Below, piece by piece: positions 53,164-61,871 of a stretch of DNA of 64,000 nt. Numbering within the stretch: position 1 is the first letter of the stretch; the number at the start of each line of letters is the position of its first letter. The stretch is from Lactiplantibacillus plantarum (GTDB lineage: Bacteria > Bacillota > Bacilli > Lactobacillales > Lactobacillaceae), in contig NZ_CP039121.1 in NCBI RefSeq assembly GCF_014131735.1, positions 1 to 64,000 of the forward strand, given 5' to 3'. The translations under genes were made by a program, and so were the position numbers. The notes under the pieces are model-generated. The model did not search any database. It worked only from the letters and a program-made list of their open reading frames with translations, and was not told the origin of the DNA.

Positions 53164-54623
53164 TGCGGAAAGTGATGTTAGTTGATGATGAATACATGCT
53201 ATTACGTGGGCTTAAATTACTAATTGATTGGGAATCATTGGGGTTGGAGATTGTGAATACGGAGCAAAATCCCAGCTTAGCGTTAAAGTATTTACAAGAT
53301 AATGACATTGATATTTTAATTTCAGATATGAACATGCCGGAGATGCCGGGCCCAGAATTTGTAGCGGCTGCCAAGAAGATTCAACCAGCAATGGAATTGA
53401 TCGTAATCTCAGGATATTCAGATTTTGACTATGTACGTGCTGGCTTGCAGCAAAATGCTGTAAATTATTTACGTAAGCCAATTGATACTGATGAATTGTT
53501 GGCAACACTGCGAGGTGCCTTGGACCGGTTACAAGCACAACAACAGCAACATCAGATTGCATCGCTGGCAATTCAGACACAGACACGGACATTACTGACG
53601 ACTGATCGCGAGCCAGAGCAACTGCAAATTATCCAGGCGCTAGGAATTGAGTTTGCCACACCAACAACCGTTCGCCTTATTGGGGTACTAAACCCCTTAC
53701 CGCCTAAAGATTTAGTGAATTACCTACGTGTGATAAAAGCGGTCAAGGGCTTTTATACTGAGCGGGAAGATTTTATTATTGTCTTTCAAGGGACGACTGA
53801 CCAATTAAACATATTTATCAATGAAGCACCTCATCAGATCGGGGTAGCACATCGGCCATTTCTAATTGGAGCTCCAATTAAGAATGTCGGACAATTGCGA
53901 ACGCGTTATATTCAATTGCGTCGTGAGATTGCAAGACAATACTTTTTTGAAACTGCTTCAGGGCTGCGAATGATGCTGCCAGATACGCAAGAGAGCGTTT
54001 CATCGACGTTGCCAAGTTATTCTGAGGTCAAAAAAGCACTGGATGGCATCGATTTGACTGGATTTTCAATATGGTTAACCCACCAATTTGACGCAATGAA
54101 GCAGGCAAATGCGTCGGACTTGTTAGCACGACAGTTCGCACTAGTTGTATTGCTGGTTCTAAGTGACCGACTGACGAAATTTGATGATAAAGCAGCCATC
54201 ATTGCCGCAATCAATCACGCCAAAGACGTTAGTGATCTTAAAGGTCAGTTACAGTGGGTTGCTGAACTTGCTACTGAACAGGGTACTCAACAGTTTTCAA
54301 GAAATGTGCTGGCAATGCGCCAGATTATTAAAAAGCGATATCCAGAACAACTTTCGTTAGCGGCAGTAGCGAGTGAATTGCATCTCAATGCGGTGTATCT
54401 GGGTCAATTGTTCAAGCAGGAAGTTGGACGTAGTTTTGCCCAATTTCTCAATGATTATCGTGTTGATGTCGCGGTGGATTTATTACGAGATTCAGATCTG
54501 GATATTGGTCAAATTGCTGAGGCGGTTGGTTATCAAAATTCTAGTTATTTTTATAAATTATTCAAAAAACAAACGGGGATGTCGCCTGGTGATTACCGAA
54601 AGGCGGGTGTCCTGAGTAGTTAA
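53163..54623 (+). CDS. YesN-type AraC response regulator
   Basis: A 486-residue regulator: receiver domain with VDDE, phospho-acceptor Asp55 in ILISDMNMP and RKPID, a long middle region, and a C-terminal AraC double HTH (LSLAAVASELHLNAVYLGQLF; IAEAVGYQNSSYFYKLFKK). ATG 53163 overlaps the kinase stop. Expected to activate the importer and glycosidase units. Confidence 0.92.
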   Translation: MRKVMLVDDEYMLLRGLKLLIDWESLGLEIVNTEQNPSLALKYLQDNDIDILISDMNMPEMPGPEFVAAAKKIQPAMELIVISGYSDFDYVRAGLQQNAVNYLRKPIDTDELLATLRGALDRLQAQQQQHQIASLAIQTQTRTLLTTDREPEQLQIIQALGIEFATPTTVRLIGVLNPLPPKDLVNYLRVIKAVKGFYTEREDFIIVFQGTTDQLNIFINEAPHQIGVAHRPFLIGAPIKNVGQLRTRYIQLRREIARQYFFETASGLRMMLPDTQESVSSTLPSYSEVKKALDGIDLTGFSIWLTHQFDAMKQANASDLLARQFALVVLLVLSDRLTKFDDKAAIIAAINHAKDVSDLKGQLQWVAELATEQGTQQFSRNVLAMRQIIKKRYPEQLSLAAVASELHLNAVYLGQLFKQEVGRSFAQFLNDYRVDVAVDLLRDSDLDIGQIAEAVGYQNSSYFYKLFKKQTGMSPGDYRKAGVLSS

Positions 54624-54718
54624 TCAACTTTAACAAGTTGGTTTTGATAAGTGTACGCGTAACCAATTGTAGCGATTGAGTACATTAATCTTAATAAGAA
54701 ATAGTGAAGGTGAAAAGA

Positions 54719-55582
54719 ATGAGTAGAAGATTAGGGAGCATTGAAGCGGGCGGTACTAAGTTTATCTTAGCAGTAGCGGATGAGACTTATCAAATGGGCG
54801 CAAAGAAGCGAATTCCAACTTTAACCCCTGAAGAGACATTGGCGGCTTGTATTGACTTTTTTAAGGCTAATCCAGTTGATGCCATTGGATTAGGGTCATT
54901 TGGGCCAATTGGAATTAAGCACGGCACTGCCGATTATGGTCATATTCTAGCAACGCCAAAACCAGGCTGGGCGGGGACTAATATTGTAGGGATTCTAACG
55001 GCAGCGCTACACGTGCCGATTTACTTTACGACGGATGTTAATGCGTCAATCTATGGTGAATACATTGCTGGTGAGGCTCAAGCCGTTGATGCAGCGGTTT
55101 ATTTCACGATTGGCACTGGTATTGGCGGTGGTGCGATTCAGGACGGCAACTTTATTGGGGGTTACTCGCATCTGGAAATGGGGCATGCGCCGGTAATGTT
55201 GCATCCAGATGATGATTTTGTTGGGAGTTGCCCATTCCACGGTAATCAGTGTTTTGAAGGGGTAGCAGCTGGACCGACCATTGAGGCACGGACCGGTGAG
55301 CGCGGGGAGAACCTTCAGCGGGACAATCCTGTATTTGATTACATTGACTATTACGCTGCTCAAATGGCCTTTAATGCATATGTTAACTTGACGCCAGAAA
55401 AAATCATCTTTGGTGGTTCAGTGATTAACGACGCCGATATGGTCAAGGTTCGCCAGTACTTTGATCAGCTAAACAATGGTTACGTGCAAGTCCCAACCGA
55501 CTTAATCGTACACAGTCACTTTGCAGATAATGCGTCCGCAACCGTGGGCGACTTTGCGTTAGCCGCTTCCTTATTAGATTAA
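54719..55582 (+). CDS. ROK-family sugar kinase (fructokinase/mannokinase)
   Basis: A 287-residue ATP-dependent hexokinase of the ROK family: IEAGGTKFILAVADE, GLGSFGPIG, TIGTGIGGGAI, and the zinc motif HPDDDFVGSCPFHGNQCFEG. Such Bacillus-type enzymes phosphorylate fructose and often mannose (GmuE-like), so phosphorylation of mannose released by the cluster is an attractive inference. ATG 54719 follows GAAGGTG. Terminator follows. Confidence 0.85.
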   Translation: MSRRLGSIEAGGTKFILAVADETYQMGAKKRIPTLTPEETLAACIDFFKANPVDAIGLGSFGPIGIKHGTADYGHILATPKPGWAGTNIVGILTAALHVPIYFTTDVNASIYGEYIAGEAQAVDAAVYFTIGTGIGGGAIQDGNFIGGYSHLEMGHAPVMLHPDDDFVGSCPFHGNQCFEGVAAGPTIEARTGERGENLQRDNPVFDYIDYYAAQMAFNAYVNLTPEKIIFGGSVINDADMVKVRQYFDQLNNGYVQVPTDLIVHSHFADNASATVGDFALAASLLD

Positions 55583-55637
55583 TATGGTAATACCAGGTGA
55601 GAAAAACCGGTAAGGCGTGTGGGTTCATATAAGTCGG

Positions 55638-55671
55638 CACCAAGTTGATATATCAACTTGGTGTTTTTTTT
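55638..55671 (+). terminator. ROK kinase gene terminator
   Basis: A 26-bp perfect palindrome (13-bp arms, 55638-55663) followed by eight T. The centre contains TTGATATATCAA, which resembles the operator-like dyad at 60550. Confidence 0.92.
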
Positions 55672-55776
55672 GAATTCGACAATTAAGTGTTGTTCCACTT
55701 GAAATGGTGCTCATAGGAACTTTTGGTAAAATTGCCGAATAAAAGCGAACTTTTTGAATAACCTGCCCATTCATAA

Positions 55777-55790
55777 TGAAGACGCTTTCC
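55777..55790 (+). promoter_or_regulatory. Candidate cre before msmK
   Basis: TGAAGACGCTTTCC matches 12 of 14 cre positions, about 40 bp before the msmK start. Confidence 0.45.
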
Positions 55791-55827
55791 AATACAATTA
55801 ATAGTGTCAGAAAGGTTGGGATTTATC

Positions 55828-56964
55828 ATGGTTGAAATTAATTTAGATCATATTTATAAACGTTATCCAAATGCAGAAACTAACTCAGTGAATGACTTCG
55901 ATCTTCATATTAAGGACAAGGAATTTATTGTCTTTGTTGGACCTTCCGGCTGTGGTAAGTCGACAACATTACGGATGATTGCCGGATTGGAAGATATTAC
56001 GCAAGGAACGTTAGAAATTGGCGGTAAGGTGATGAATGATATCTCGCCGAAAGACCGTGACATTGCGATGGTTTTCCAAAACTATGCGTTATACCCACAC
56101 ATGACCGTTGCGGGTAATATGGCGTTTGGGTTGAAGCTACGTAAGTATAAAAAAGATGATATTGCCAAGCGAGTTGACCAAGCTGCTGAAATTTTAGGAC
56201 TAACTGAATTTTTGGACCGTAAGCCAGCTGATTTATCTGGTGGGCAACGACAACGGGTTGCCCTAGGCCGGGCGATTGTACGGGATGCACCGATCTTTTT
56301 AATGGATGAGCCATTATCTAACTTGGATGCCAAGTTACGGGTATCGATGCGGGCCGAAATTGCCAAGTTACATCAGCGGCTTAGCACGACGACAATCTAT
56401 GTGACCCATGATCAAACTGAAGCAATGACCATGGCTGATCGGGTGGTTGTCATGTCAGTTGGTGAGATTCAACAGATTGGAACACCTTCAGAAATTTATG
56501 ATCGTCCACGGAATATGTTTGTTGCTGGCTTTATTGGCTCACCTGCTATGAACTTCTTCAATGTTCATTATCAAGATCAGGTTATTGATGACCATAAGGG
56601 CGTACAACTAACAATTCCTGAAGGGATGGCTAAAGTTTTAGATAAACGTGGTTATAATGGCAAGGATATCGTCTTCGGAATTCGACCGGAAGATATTCAT
56701 ACTGAAGAGATCTTCATTGATACGTGGCCAAATTCGACAGTTGAAGCCACAATTAACGTGTCTGAATTATTAGGTGCTACTAGCCAGCTCTATAGTCAAG
56801 TTGGTAATACTGAGTTTGTGGCTAATGTTGATTCTCGTGATTTTCATCAACCCGGTGCAAAAGTGCAGATGGGCTTTGATATTAACAAAGCGCACTTCTT
56901 CGATAAAGAAACACAGAACTCCATTATGTTGGATGAAGAGGAAGAAACAGGTAAGTCGCACTAA
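55828..56964 (+). CDS. msmK: Multiple-sugar ABC transporter ATP-binding protein MsmK
   Basis: A 378-residue ATPase: Walker [29 protein letters not shown], Walker [12 protein letters not shown]-loop VTHDQTEAM, and a C-terminal TOBE-type regulatory domain ([13 protein letters not shown]). MsmK/UgpC ATPases energise several CUT1 sugar importers. It is the only importer ATPase in the window, so it probably serves the three-gene importer. ATG 55828; longer ORF starts lack RBS. Confidence 0.93.
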   Translation: MVEINLDHIYKRYPNAETNSVNDFDLHIKDKEFIVFVGPSGCGKSTTLRMIAGLEDITQGTLEIGGKVMNDISPKDRDIAMVFQNYALYPHMTVAGNMAFGLKLRKYKKDDIAKRVDQAAEILGLTEFLDRKPADLSGGQRQRVALGRAIVRDAPIFLMDEPLSNLDAKLRVSMRAEIAKLHQRLSTTTIYVTHDQTEAMTMADRVVVMSVGEIQQIGTPSEIYDRPRNMFVAGFIGSPAMNFFNVHYQDQVIDDHKGVQLTIPEGMAKVLDKRGYNGKDIVFGIRPEDIHTEEIFIDTWPNSTVEATINVSELLGATSQLYSQVGNTEFVANVDSRDFHQPGAKVQMGFDINKAHFFDKETQNSIMLDEEEETGKSH

Positions 56965-57039
56965 AGAAGCAGTGCTCGGTATTGCGATGCTAAGATATCC
57001 CATAGATTTCAACGCTATAGCAGGCAAGTAATATTTTTG

Positions 57040-57073
57040 AAGCGTGATCAAGACAACTTGATCACGCTTTTTT
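57040..57073 (+). terminator. msmK terminator
   Basis: A 13-bp perfect stem (57040-57052 with 57057-57069) followed by T. Confidence 0.92.
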
Positions 57074-57120
57074 GCTGTTATTAGGTTAATTTAACAATAG
57101 CTGTATTAATGAAACATAGA

Positions 57121-57189
57121 AAAAATCACCTCGATAGGTTGTGCTAGGTCTTAAAGTGGCACTAGCAATTTATAACCAACGGAGGTGAT
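57121..57189 (-). terminator. Nested long hairpin ending the GH92 transcript
   Basis: Read on the minus strand, ATCACCTC/GAGGTGAT (57182-57189 with 57125-57132), GGTT/AACC (57074 side arm at 57174-57177 with 57137-57140) and GCTAG/CTAGC (57062 side arm at 57162-57166 with 57143-57147) nest into a 65-nt hairpin followed by T. Likely a terminator for the GH92/regulator operon, unusually large. Confidence 0.6.
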
Positions 57190-57210
57190 CTTTAATAGCG
57201 GATTATTGTT

Positions 57211-59358
57211 TTATTTGTTCGTAACACTAGCAGGAACAAGCCCTAAGCGGACGTCAATATTGGTTGCATTTAGTAGCTGTTGATGGCTAATCGTGGCTTG
57301 GTCGTAGTGGTGGCCGTTGAGCGTCATAGTTTGCACAAAATTATTGTGATCGTGATTGTTAGTGGTAGTTAATTGGATATCATGATCGGCCGTGTGCAGT
57401 GTAACGTGGTCAAAAGCCGGAATTCCGAGCACGTATTCCGCATCAGCTGGACAAACTGGGTAGAATCCTAAACATGCGAAGATGAACCAGCCGGCCATGG
57501 AGCCGTTATCTTCATCTCCTGGGAACCCGGTAGTGGAAGCATTGAATAACTTCCGGAGCTGCTTTACGAGTACTTGAGTTTTTTCACGGTGCCCCGTGTA
57601 ACTAAAGAGATATGGTAAATGAAAGCTAGGCTGGTTCGAGATAGCGACCTGACCATAATCGACGGCAGCCATTTCACTCATTTCGTGAATGACCATCTGA
57701 TAGCCACCAACGTGATAACTAGGGCGCGTATTACAGAGCGCTGTCAACTGATCATCGAACCGCTTGGGACCTCCCATGGCAGTCATTAAGCCGTTAATAT
57801 CGTGAAAGGCACTGTAACTATTTTGCCAGGCGCTGCCTTCCGTGTAGTCACTCCCCCAGCTGTCAGGGACAAAGGGTTCTTTGAATCGGCCATCGCTATT
57901 CTTGGGACGCAAAAAGCCAGTCTGCGGATCAAGTAAGTTGAGATAACGCTTGGATAGTTGCCAGTACTTGTTGGCAATATCTGTCTGATCCAATACGTCA
58001 GCGACTTGTCCAATGCAATAATCACTATAGGCATAGTCTTGGGTCCAATTGACACTTTCAGGATACTTGTCTGCGGGGATGTAGCCTAAACGATCGTAAT
58101 CAGCACTGCCTTGCCGACCATAACGGGAATTTTTAGCTGGTTTTGAATCGCTATCACGCATTGCAGCCAGTAAACGAGGCATGAGCTCTAATGCGATACC
58201 TTTCTTAGCACTTTCAGCAATAATTGAGTCAACTAGATTACCGGGCATCATTCCCCGCTCATCTGGCGCCAACCAACGTGGTAAGAAACCAGTCTCATTG
58301 TAGCTTGTTAAGAAGCCTGCCAAAAACTTAGGTAAGAGTTCTGGCGCTAAGATAGAGAATAGGGCGTAAACGGTTTTTGAAGTATCCCAGAAGCCGTTAT
58401 TCGTATAGAGTAGACCTGATTTAATGGTTTTAGACTTTGTATCGTAGTGGATCGGCTTGTTCTTGGCGTCCAATTCATAAAAACGTTGTGGGAATAAGAA
58501 CAGTCGGTACATGCAAGTATAGAACGTTTGAATAAGCTCAGGGTGATGATCGCGAATAGTTACTCGGCTTAAATAATCGTTCCATTGTGCAGCGCTTACA
58601 TTTTCAAGAGCCGTCAAATCGGCGTCTTGGAGTCGTTTTAAGTTAAGCTGGGCTTGCGTGCGATCAACGTAGGATGTGGCAAGGTGACAGTTGATTAGGG
58701 ACTGGTCACTAGCTAAAAGTAGTGTTAGGGCATGACCATGACCTTCAGTTGTTACAAACCAATGATTTTGGTCGTCGTAATAGCCAGAATTAGCACGGTC
58801 AAAGCCTGAAATCGTTAATTCAACGTACATAGTTAGGTTAGGATCTTCGCCACCATGGTAGTCGCTGACAGATAATTTGACGCCCGTTGGGGTAAATTCA
58901 AAGGTTACGTGATCGGAAAATTGCAACATGAGGCCGTGATGAGCTAGCTCTAACTGCTGGAAGTCATAGCGAGCAATGGCCCCATACGTTGATGGTGCCA
59001 AGTCAGTTTGAACGTTAAAGTGATCGTCGTAAATCGCTAGATGGTGCGCATTGAAGGTTGCTTCGTTTGGCCGGTAGTTTCCGACAAAGTCTGGCCGCTT
59101 AGTTGCATCCTGCCATTGGACGCCCATGAGTAATAAGTGGCAATAGTCGCCAATCCAGGGACTGGGTTGGTGAGTTAGGCGAATTCCTTCAAATCGCGGT
59201 GTATCTGGTTGGAAGAACCAGGCGCCGTTAGCGCCGTTAGTCTGAACGGCAAAGTAATTCATCCCAAAGGGCACGCCGCTGTATGGTAAACAGTTGCCAT
59301 GAGAGTGTTGGGGACTGTTGGCGGTGCCTTGACGAATATCAATTTGGTCAATTTTCAT
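57211..59358 (-). CDS. GH92 alpha-mannosidase
   Basis: A 715-residue GH92 enzyme (calcium-dependent inverting exo-alpha-mannosidase, often alpha-1,2). Features: an N-terminal beta-domain (GNCLPYSGVPFGMNYFAVQT), and the barrel motifs FWDTSKTVYALFSI, WLAPDERGMMPGNLVDSII, and GDEDNGSMAGWFIFACLGFYP. No signal peptide, so cytosolic, unlike Bacteroides enzymes. Five bases downstream of the GntR-LacI regulator on the minus strand, hence co-transcribed. Confidence 0.92.
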   Translation of the reverse strand: MKIDQIDIRQGTANSPQHSHGNCLPYSGVPFGMNYFAVQTNGANGAWFFQPDTPRFEGIRLTHQPSPWIGDYCHLLLMGVQWQDATKRPDFVGNYRPNEATFNAHHLAIYDDHFNVQTDLAPSTYGAIARYDFQQLELAHHGLMLQFSDHVTFEFTPTGVKLSVSDYHGGEDPNLTMYVELTISGFDRANSGYYDDQNHWFVTTEGHGHALTLLLASDQSLINCHLATSYVDRTQAQLNLKRLQDADLTALENVSAAQWNDYLSRVTIRDHHPELIQTFYTCMYRLFLFPQRFYELDAKNKPIHYDTKSKTIKSGLLYTNNGFWDTSKTVYALFSILAPELLPKFLAGFLTSYNETGFLPRWLAPDERGMMPGNLVDSIIAESAKKGIALELMPRLLAAMRDSDSKPAKNSRYGRQGSADYDRLGYIPADKYPESVNWTQDYAYSDYCIGQVADVLDQTDIANKYWQLSKRYLNLLDPQTGFLRPKNSDGRFKEPFVPDSWGSDYTEGSAWQNSYSAFHDINGLMTAMGGPKRFDDQLTALCNTRPSYHVGGYQMVIHEMSEMAAVDYGQVAISNQPSFHLPYLFSYTGHREKTQVLVKQLRKLFNASTTGFPGDEDNGSMAGWFIFACLGFYPVCPADAEYVLGIPAFDHVTLHTADHDIQLTTTNNHDHNNFVQTMTLNGHHYDQATISHQQLLNATNIDVRLGLVPASVTNK

Positions 59359-59363
59359 GATCG

Positions 59364-60428
59364 TTATTTCTCCTTAGAAATTGGTTGGAATGGTTGAGTA
59401 GAGTCACGTTGAATTAATTGAACTGGCAAGCGGACAGTAGTTGGCTGAACCGGAGTCTTCAACAGCAAGGACACTGCTTTAGTCCCCATCCCTTTAAAAT
59501 CTTGTGCAACGGTCGTCAATGAAGGGTACGTCAGGCTAGCGGCTTGAATATTATCGAAGCCAACAATTGAAAGCCGCTGCCAGATTTTAGGATCAACTTT
59601 ACGTAAAGTGTTCATCAGCTTGATTGCAGTCAGATCGTTTTCAACAACGATTGCGGTGATCTGATGGTCTGCAAGATAAGTCAACCAGTCATTAGTGCTG
59701 AATTGGTTTAGAGTGGGTAAATCTGCAAGCGCAGTGACCGGCGTAACGTGTTGCTGATTGAGGGCTGTCAAATAACCAAAGTAGCGTTCATAGACGGAAC
59801 TTGGCAGGACTGTGTTATTACGTTGTGCATAGAACAAGATCTGTTGATGTCCAAGTTGGAGTAGATGATCAGTTGCAATTTGGCCGCCACTGAAGTTATC
59901 AGCGGTAACGACTGGCAACTCAAGCGCAGGTAATGTCTTATCCAAGATAACGACTGGAACCTGTGCCAATTTGAGTTGATAAATGCGCTCAGCTTCTTGA
60001 TACAAATCCTGTGGTAAATAAATGACTCCGGCGTAATTTTCGTGGATCTCCTTGGCTGAGAGATTAAAGAAACTCGCGGAATCCATAGTAACAGCTTGAT
60101 AGTGATGTTCACTAGCGGCTAAACTCACGCCGGAAGCATAGTCGCCTAGACCAGCATCGGTTGGAAACGGCAGGACAAGTAGTAGCTGCTTGTTAGTCTT
60201 TGGCTGTTCGGTCGGTTGCACGAAACTACCGCTACCTTGTTTACGGTAAATTAGCCCCTGACTTTCTAGTTCAGTGAGGGCTCGCTTAGAGGTGATTCGA
60301 CTGACGTTGTAAGCTTTAGCTAACTGAAGTTCGGTTGGTAATTGTTCATTATCGGTTAAAGTTCCAGAGGTAATTTGGCTTTTTAATTGATTATAAATGG
60401 TTAAATAGCGCGGTTCTGATTTCGGCAT
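59364..60428 (-). CDS. GntR-LacI hybrid regulator, paralog 2
   Basis: A 354-residue regulator with GntR winged helix (LPTELQLAKAYNVSRITSKRAL) and LacI effector domain (LLLVLPFPTDAGLGDYASG; LSIVGFDNIQAASLTYPSLTTV). Same architecture and shared residues as the protein at 37451-38500. ATG 60428 follows AAAGGATC. Divergent from GH125; it very probably represses the mannosidase genes until a cytosolic sugar binds. Confidence 0.9.
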   Translation of the reverse strand: MPKSEPRYLTIYNQLKSQITSGTLTDNEQLPTELQLAKAYNVSRITSKRALTELESQGLIYRKQGSGSFVQPTEQPKTNKQLLLVLPFPTDAGLGDYASGVSLAASEHHYQAVTMDSASFFNLSAKEIHENYAGVIYLPQDLYQEAERIYQLKLAQVPVVILDKTLPALELPVVTADNFSGGQIATDHLLQLGHQQILFYAQRNNTVLPSSVYERYFGYLTALNQQHVTPVTALADLPTLNQFSTNDWLTYLADHQITAIVVENDLTAIKLMNTLRKVDPKIWQRLSIVGFDNIQAASLTYPSLTTVAQDFKGMGTKAVSLLLKTPVQPTTVRLPVQLIQRDSTQPFQPISKEK

Positions 60429-60462
60429 CGAAAGATCCTTTCCGGTCAATTGAGTTTAGTGT

Positions 60463-60559
60463 AAATATATCATTTTTGAACGAAAAAGGGAAGAATTAGT
60501 TGTAATTTGATATAGACAAACCGGTATTGAATGTTATAATTGGTGAAAATGATATATCA
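60463..60559. promoter_or_regulatory. Divergent promoter/operator region of the mannosidase units
   Basis: For the rightward genes: -35 TAGACA (60513-60518), 16 bp, -10 TATAAT (60535-60540). Operator-like dyads flank it: TGATATATCA (60550-60559, perfect palindrome), TTTGATATA (60507-60515), and ATATATCA (60465-60472). Binding of the GntR-LacI protein here could repress both directions. Confidence 0.6.
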
Positions 60560-60575
60560 AATAAGGAGTGCAATA

Positions 60576-61865
60576 ATGACGACTAACTATGTAGATCAGC
60601 ATGTCCAACAGTTTGTTGCTAAGGTTAATCAGTTGAGCCAACCACTTGATCCCAAATTAGGTACAGTATTTCAAAAAACATTCCTAAATACGCTTGAAAC
60701 TACCATTTCTGACGATGAGCAAGGTTACGCCTTTATCTTGACTGGTGACATTCCAGCCATGTGGCAACGTGATTCAACAGCACAGGTGCGGCCATACTTG
60801 GCATTAGCACATGAGCAACCAGCCATTGCTGACCTGATCACTAGAGTTGTTCAGCGGCAATTCTTTAATATGGCGATTGATCCCTATGCTAATGCCTTCA
60901 ATGAAACGGCGAATGGTCACGGTCATCAAAGTGATCAAACTAATATGGGGCCGTGGATTTGGGAACGTAAATTCGAAATCGATTCGTTATGTTATCCGGT
61001 GCAGTTGGCATACTTGCTCTATAAGAATACCGGCGTCACCGCGCAATTTGATAATAATTTTGTAACCGGTGTCAAAAAGCTATTAACAACATTTGAAGTT
61101 GAACAACACCATGCAACATCGCCGTATCGGTTTATTCGAACGATTGATCGCCCTGAGGACACACTGGTTCGCGATGGGCGGGGCACGCCGGTTGCAGATA
61201 CGGGAATGATTTGGTCCGGCTTTCGTCCTAGCGATGATGCTTGTGAGTATGGGTATCTGGTGCCTGCCAATATGTTTGCGGTCGTAATCCTTGGTTATTT
61301 ACAGACGATATTCAGTAGCATTCTGGATGATCCAGAAATTGTGGCGCGAGCTCAACGACTCCAGACGACTGTGCGTAATGGTATTGAGACGTATGGTTAT
61401 ACGACTAATGCTAATGGTGAGAAAGTCTACGCATACGAAGTTGACGGCTTGGGACATGCAAAGTTAATGGATGATGGCAATGTTCCTAGCCTATTGAGTG
61501 CTCCTTACCTGGGGTATTGTGACTTATTGGACTTAAATTATCAACGAACCCGACAGACGTTATTGAGCCCGGAAAACCCGTATTACTACAGCGGTAAACT
61601 AGCAGCTGGACAAGGTAGCCCCCACACTCCAGCTCGGTATATTTGGCCGATTGCAATTGCGATGGAAGGATTAACCGCCAATAGTCACGAACAACAATTG
61701 GCCGCGTTACAAACGTTGATTAAAACGACAGGAAACACTGATTTAATGCATGAATCGTTCGATGTCGATGACGACACACAGTTTACCCGTGAATGGTTCT
61801 CTTGGGCCAATATGATGTATTGCGAATTATTGTTAACGACACTGGGATTTAAGATTGAGAGGTAG
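60576..61865 (+). CDS. GH125 exo-alpha-1,6-mannosidase
   Basis: A 429-residue GH125 (formerly DUF1237) enzyme. Motifs: YAFILTGDIPAMWQRDSTAQVRPYL split as LTGDIPAMWQRDSTAQ, NETANGHGHQSD, WSGFRPSDDACEYGYLVPANMF (part) and HESFDVDDDTQFTREWFSW (part). Known members cleave alpha-1,6-linked mannose. Start ATG 60576 follows AAGGAG. GH38 follows 6 bp later. Confidence 0.93.
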   Translation: MTTNYVDQHVQQFVAKVNQLSQPLDPKLGTVFQKTFLNTLETTISDDEQGYAFILTGDIPAMWQRDSTAQVRPYLALAHEQPAIADLITRVVQRQFFNMAIDPYANAFNETANGHGHQSDQTNMGPWIWERKFEIDSLCYPVQLAYLLYKNTGVTAQFDNNFVTGVKKLLTTFEVEQHHATSPYRFIRTIDRPEDTLVRDGRGTPVADTGMIWSGFRPSDDACEYGYLVPANMFAVVILGYLQTIFSSILDDPEIVARAQRLQTTVRNGIETYGYTTNANGEKVYAYEVDGLGHAKLMDDGNVPSLLSAPYLGYCDLLDLNYQRTRQTLLSPENPYYYSGKLAAGQGSPHTPARYIWPIAIAMEGLTANSHEQQLAALQTLIKTTGNTDLMHESFDVDDDTQFTREWFSWANMMYCELLLTTLGFKIER

Positions 61866-61871
61866 GTAAAC

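Noticed and set aside
57080..57210. Possible insertion-sequence end from the terminal inverted repeats near 57125 and 57182
   Set aside because: No transposase ORF or target duplication; nested complementarity fits a terminator hairpin for the GH92 transcript.
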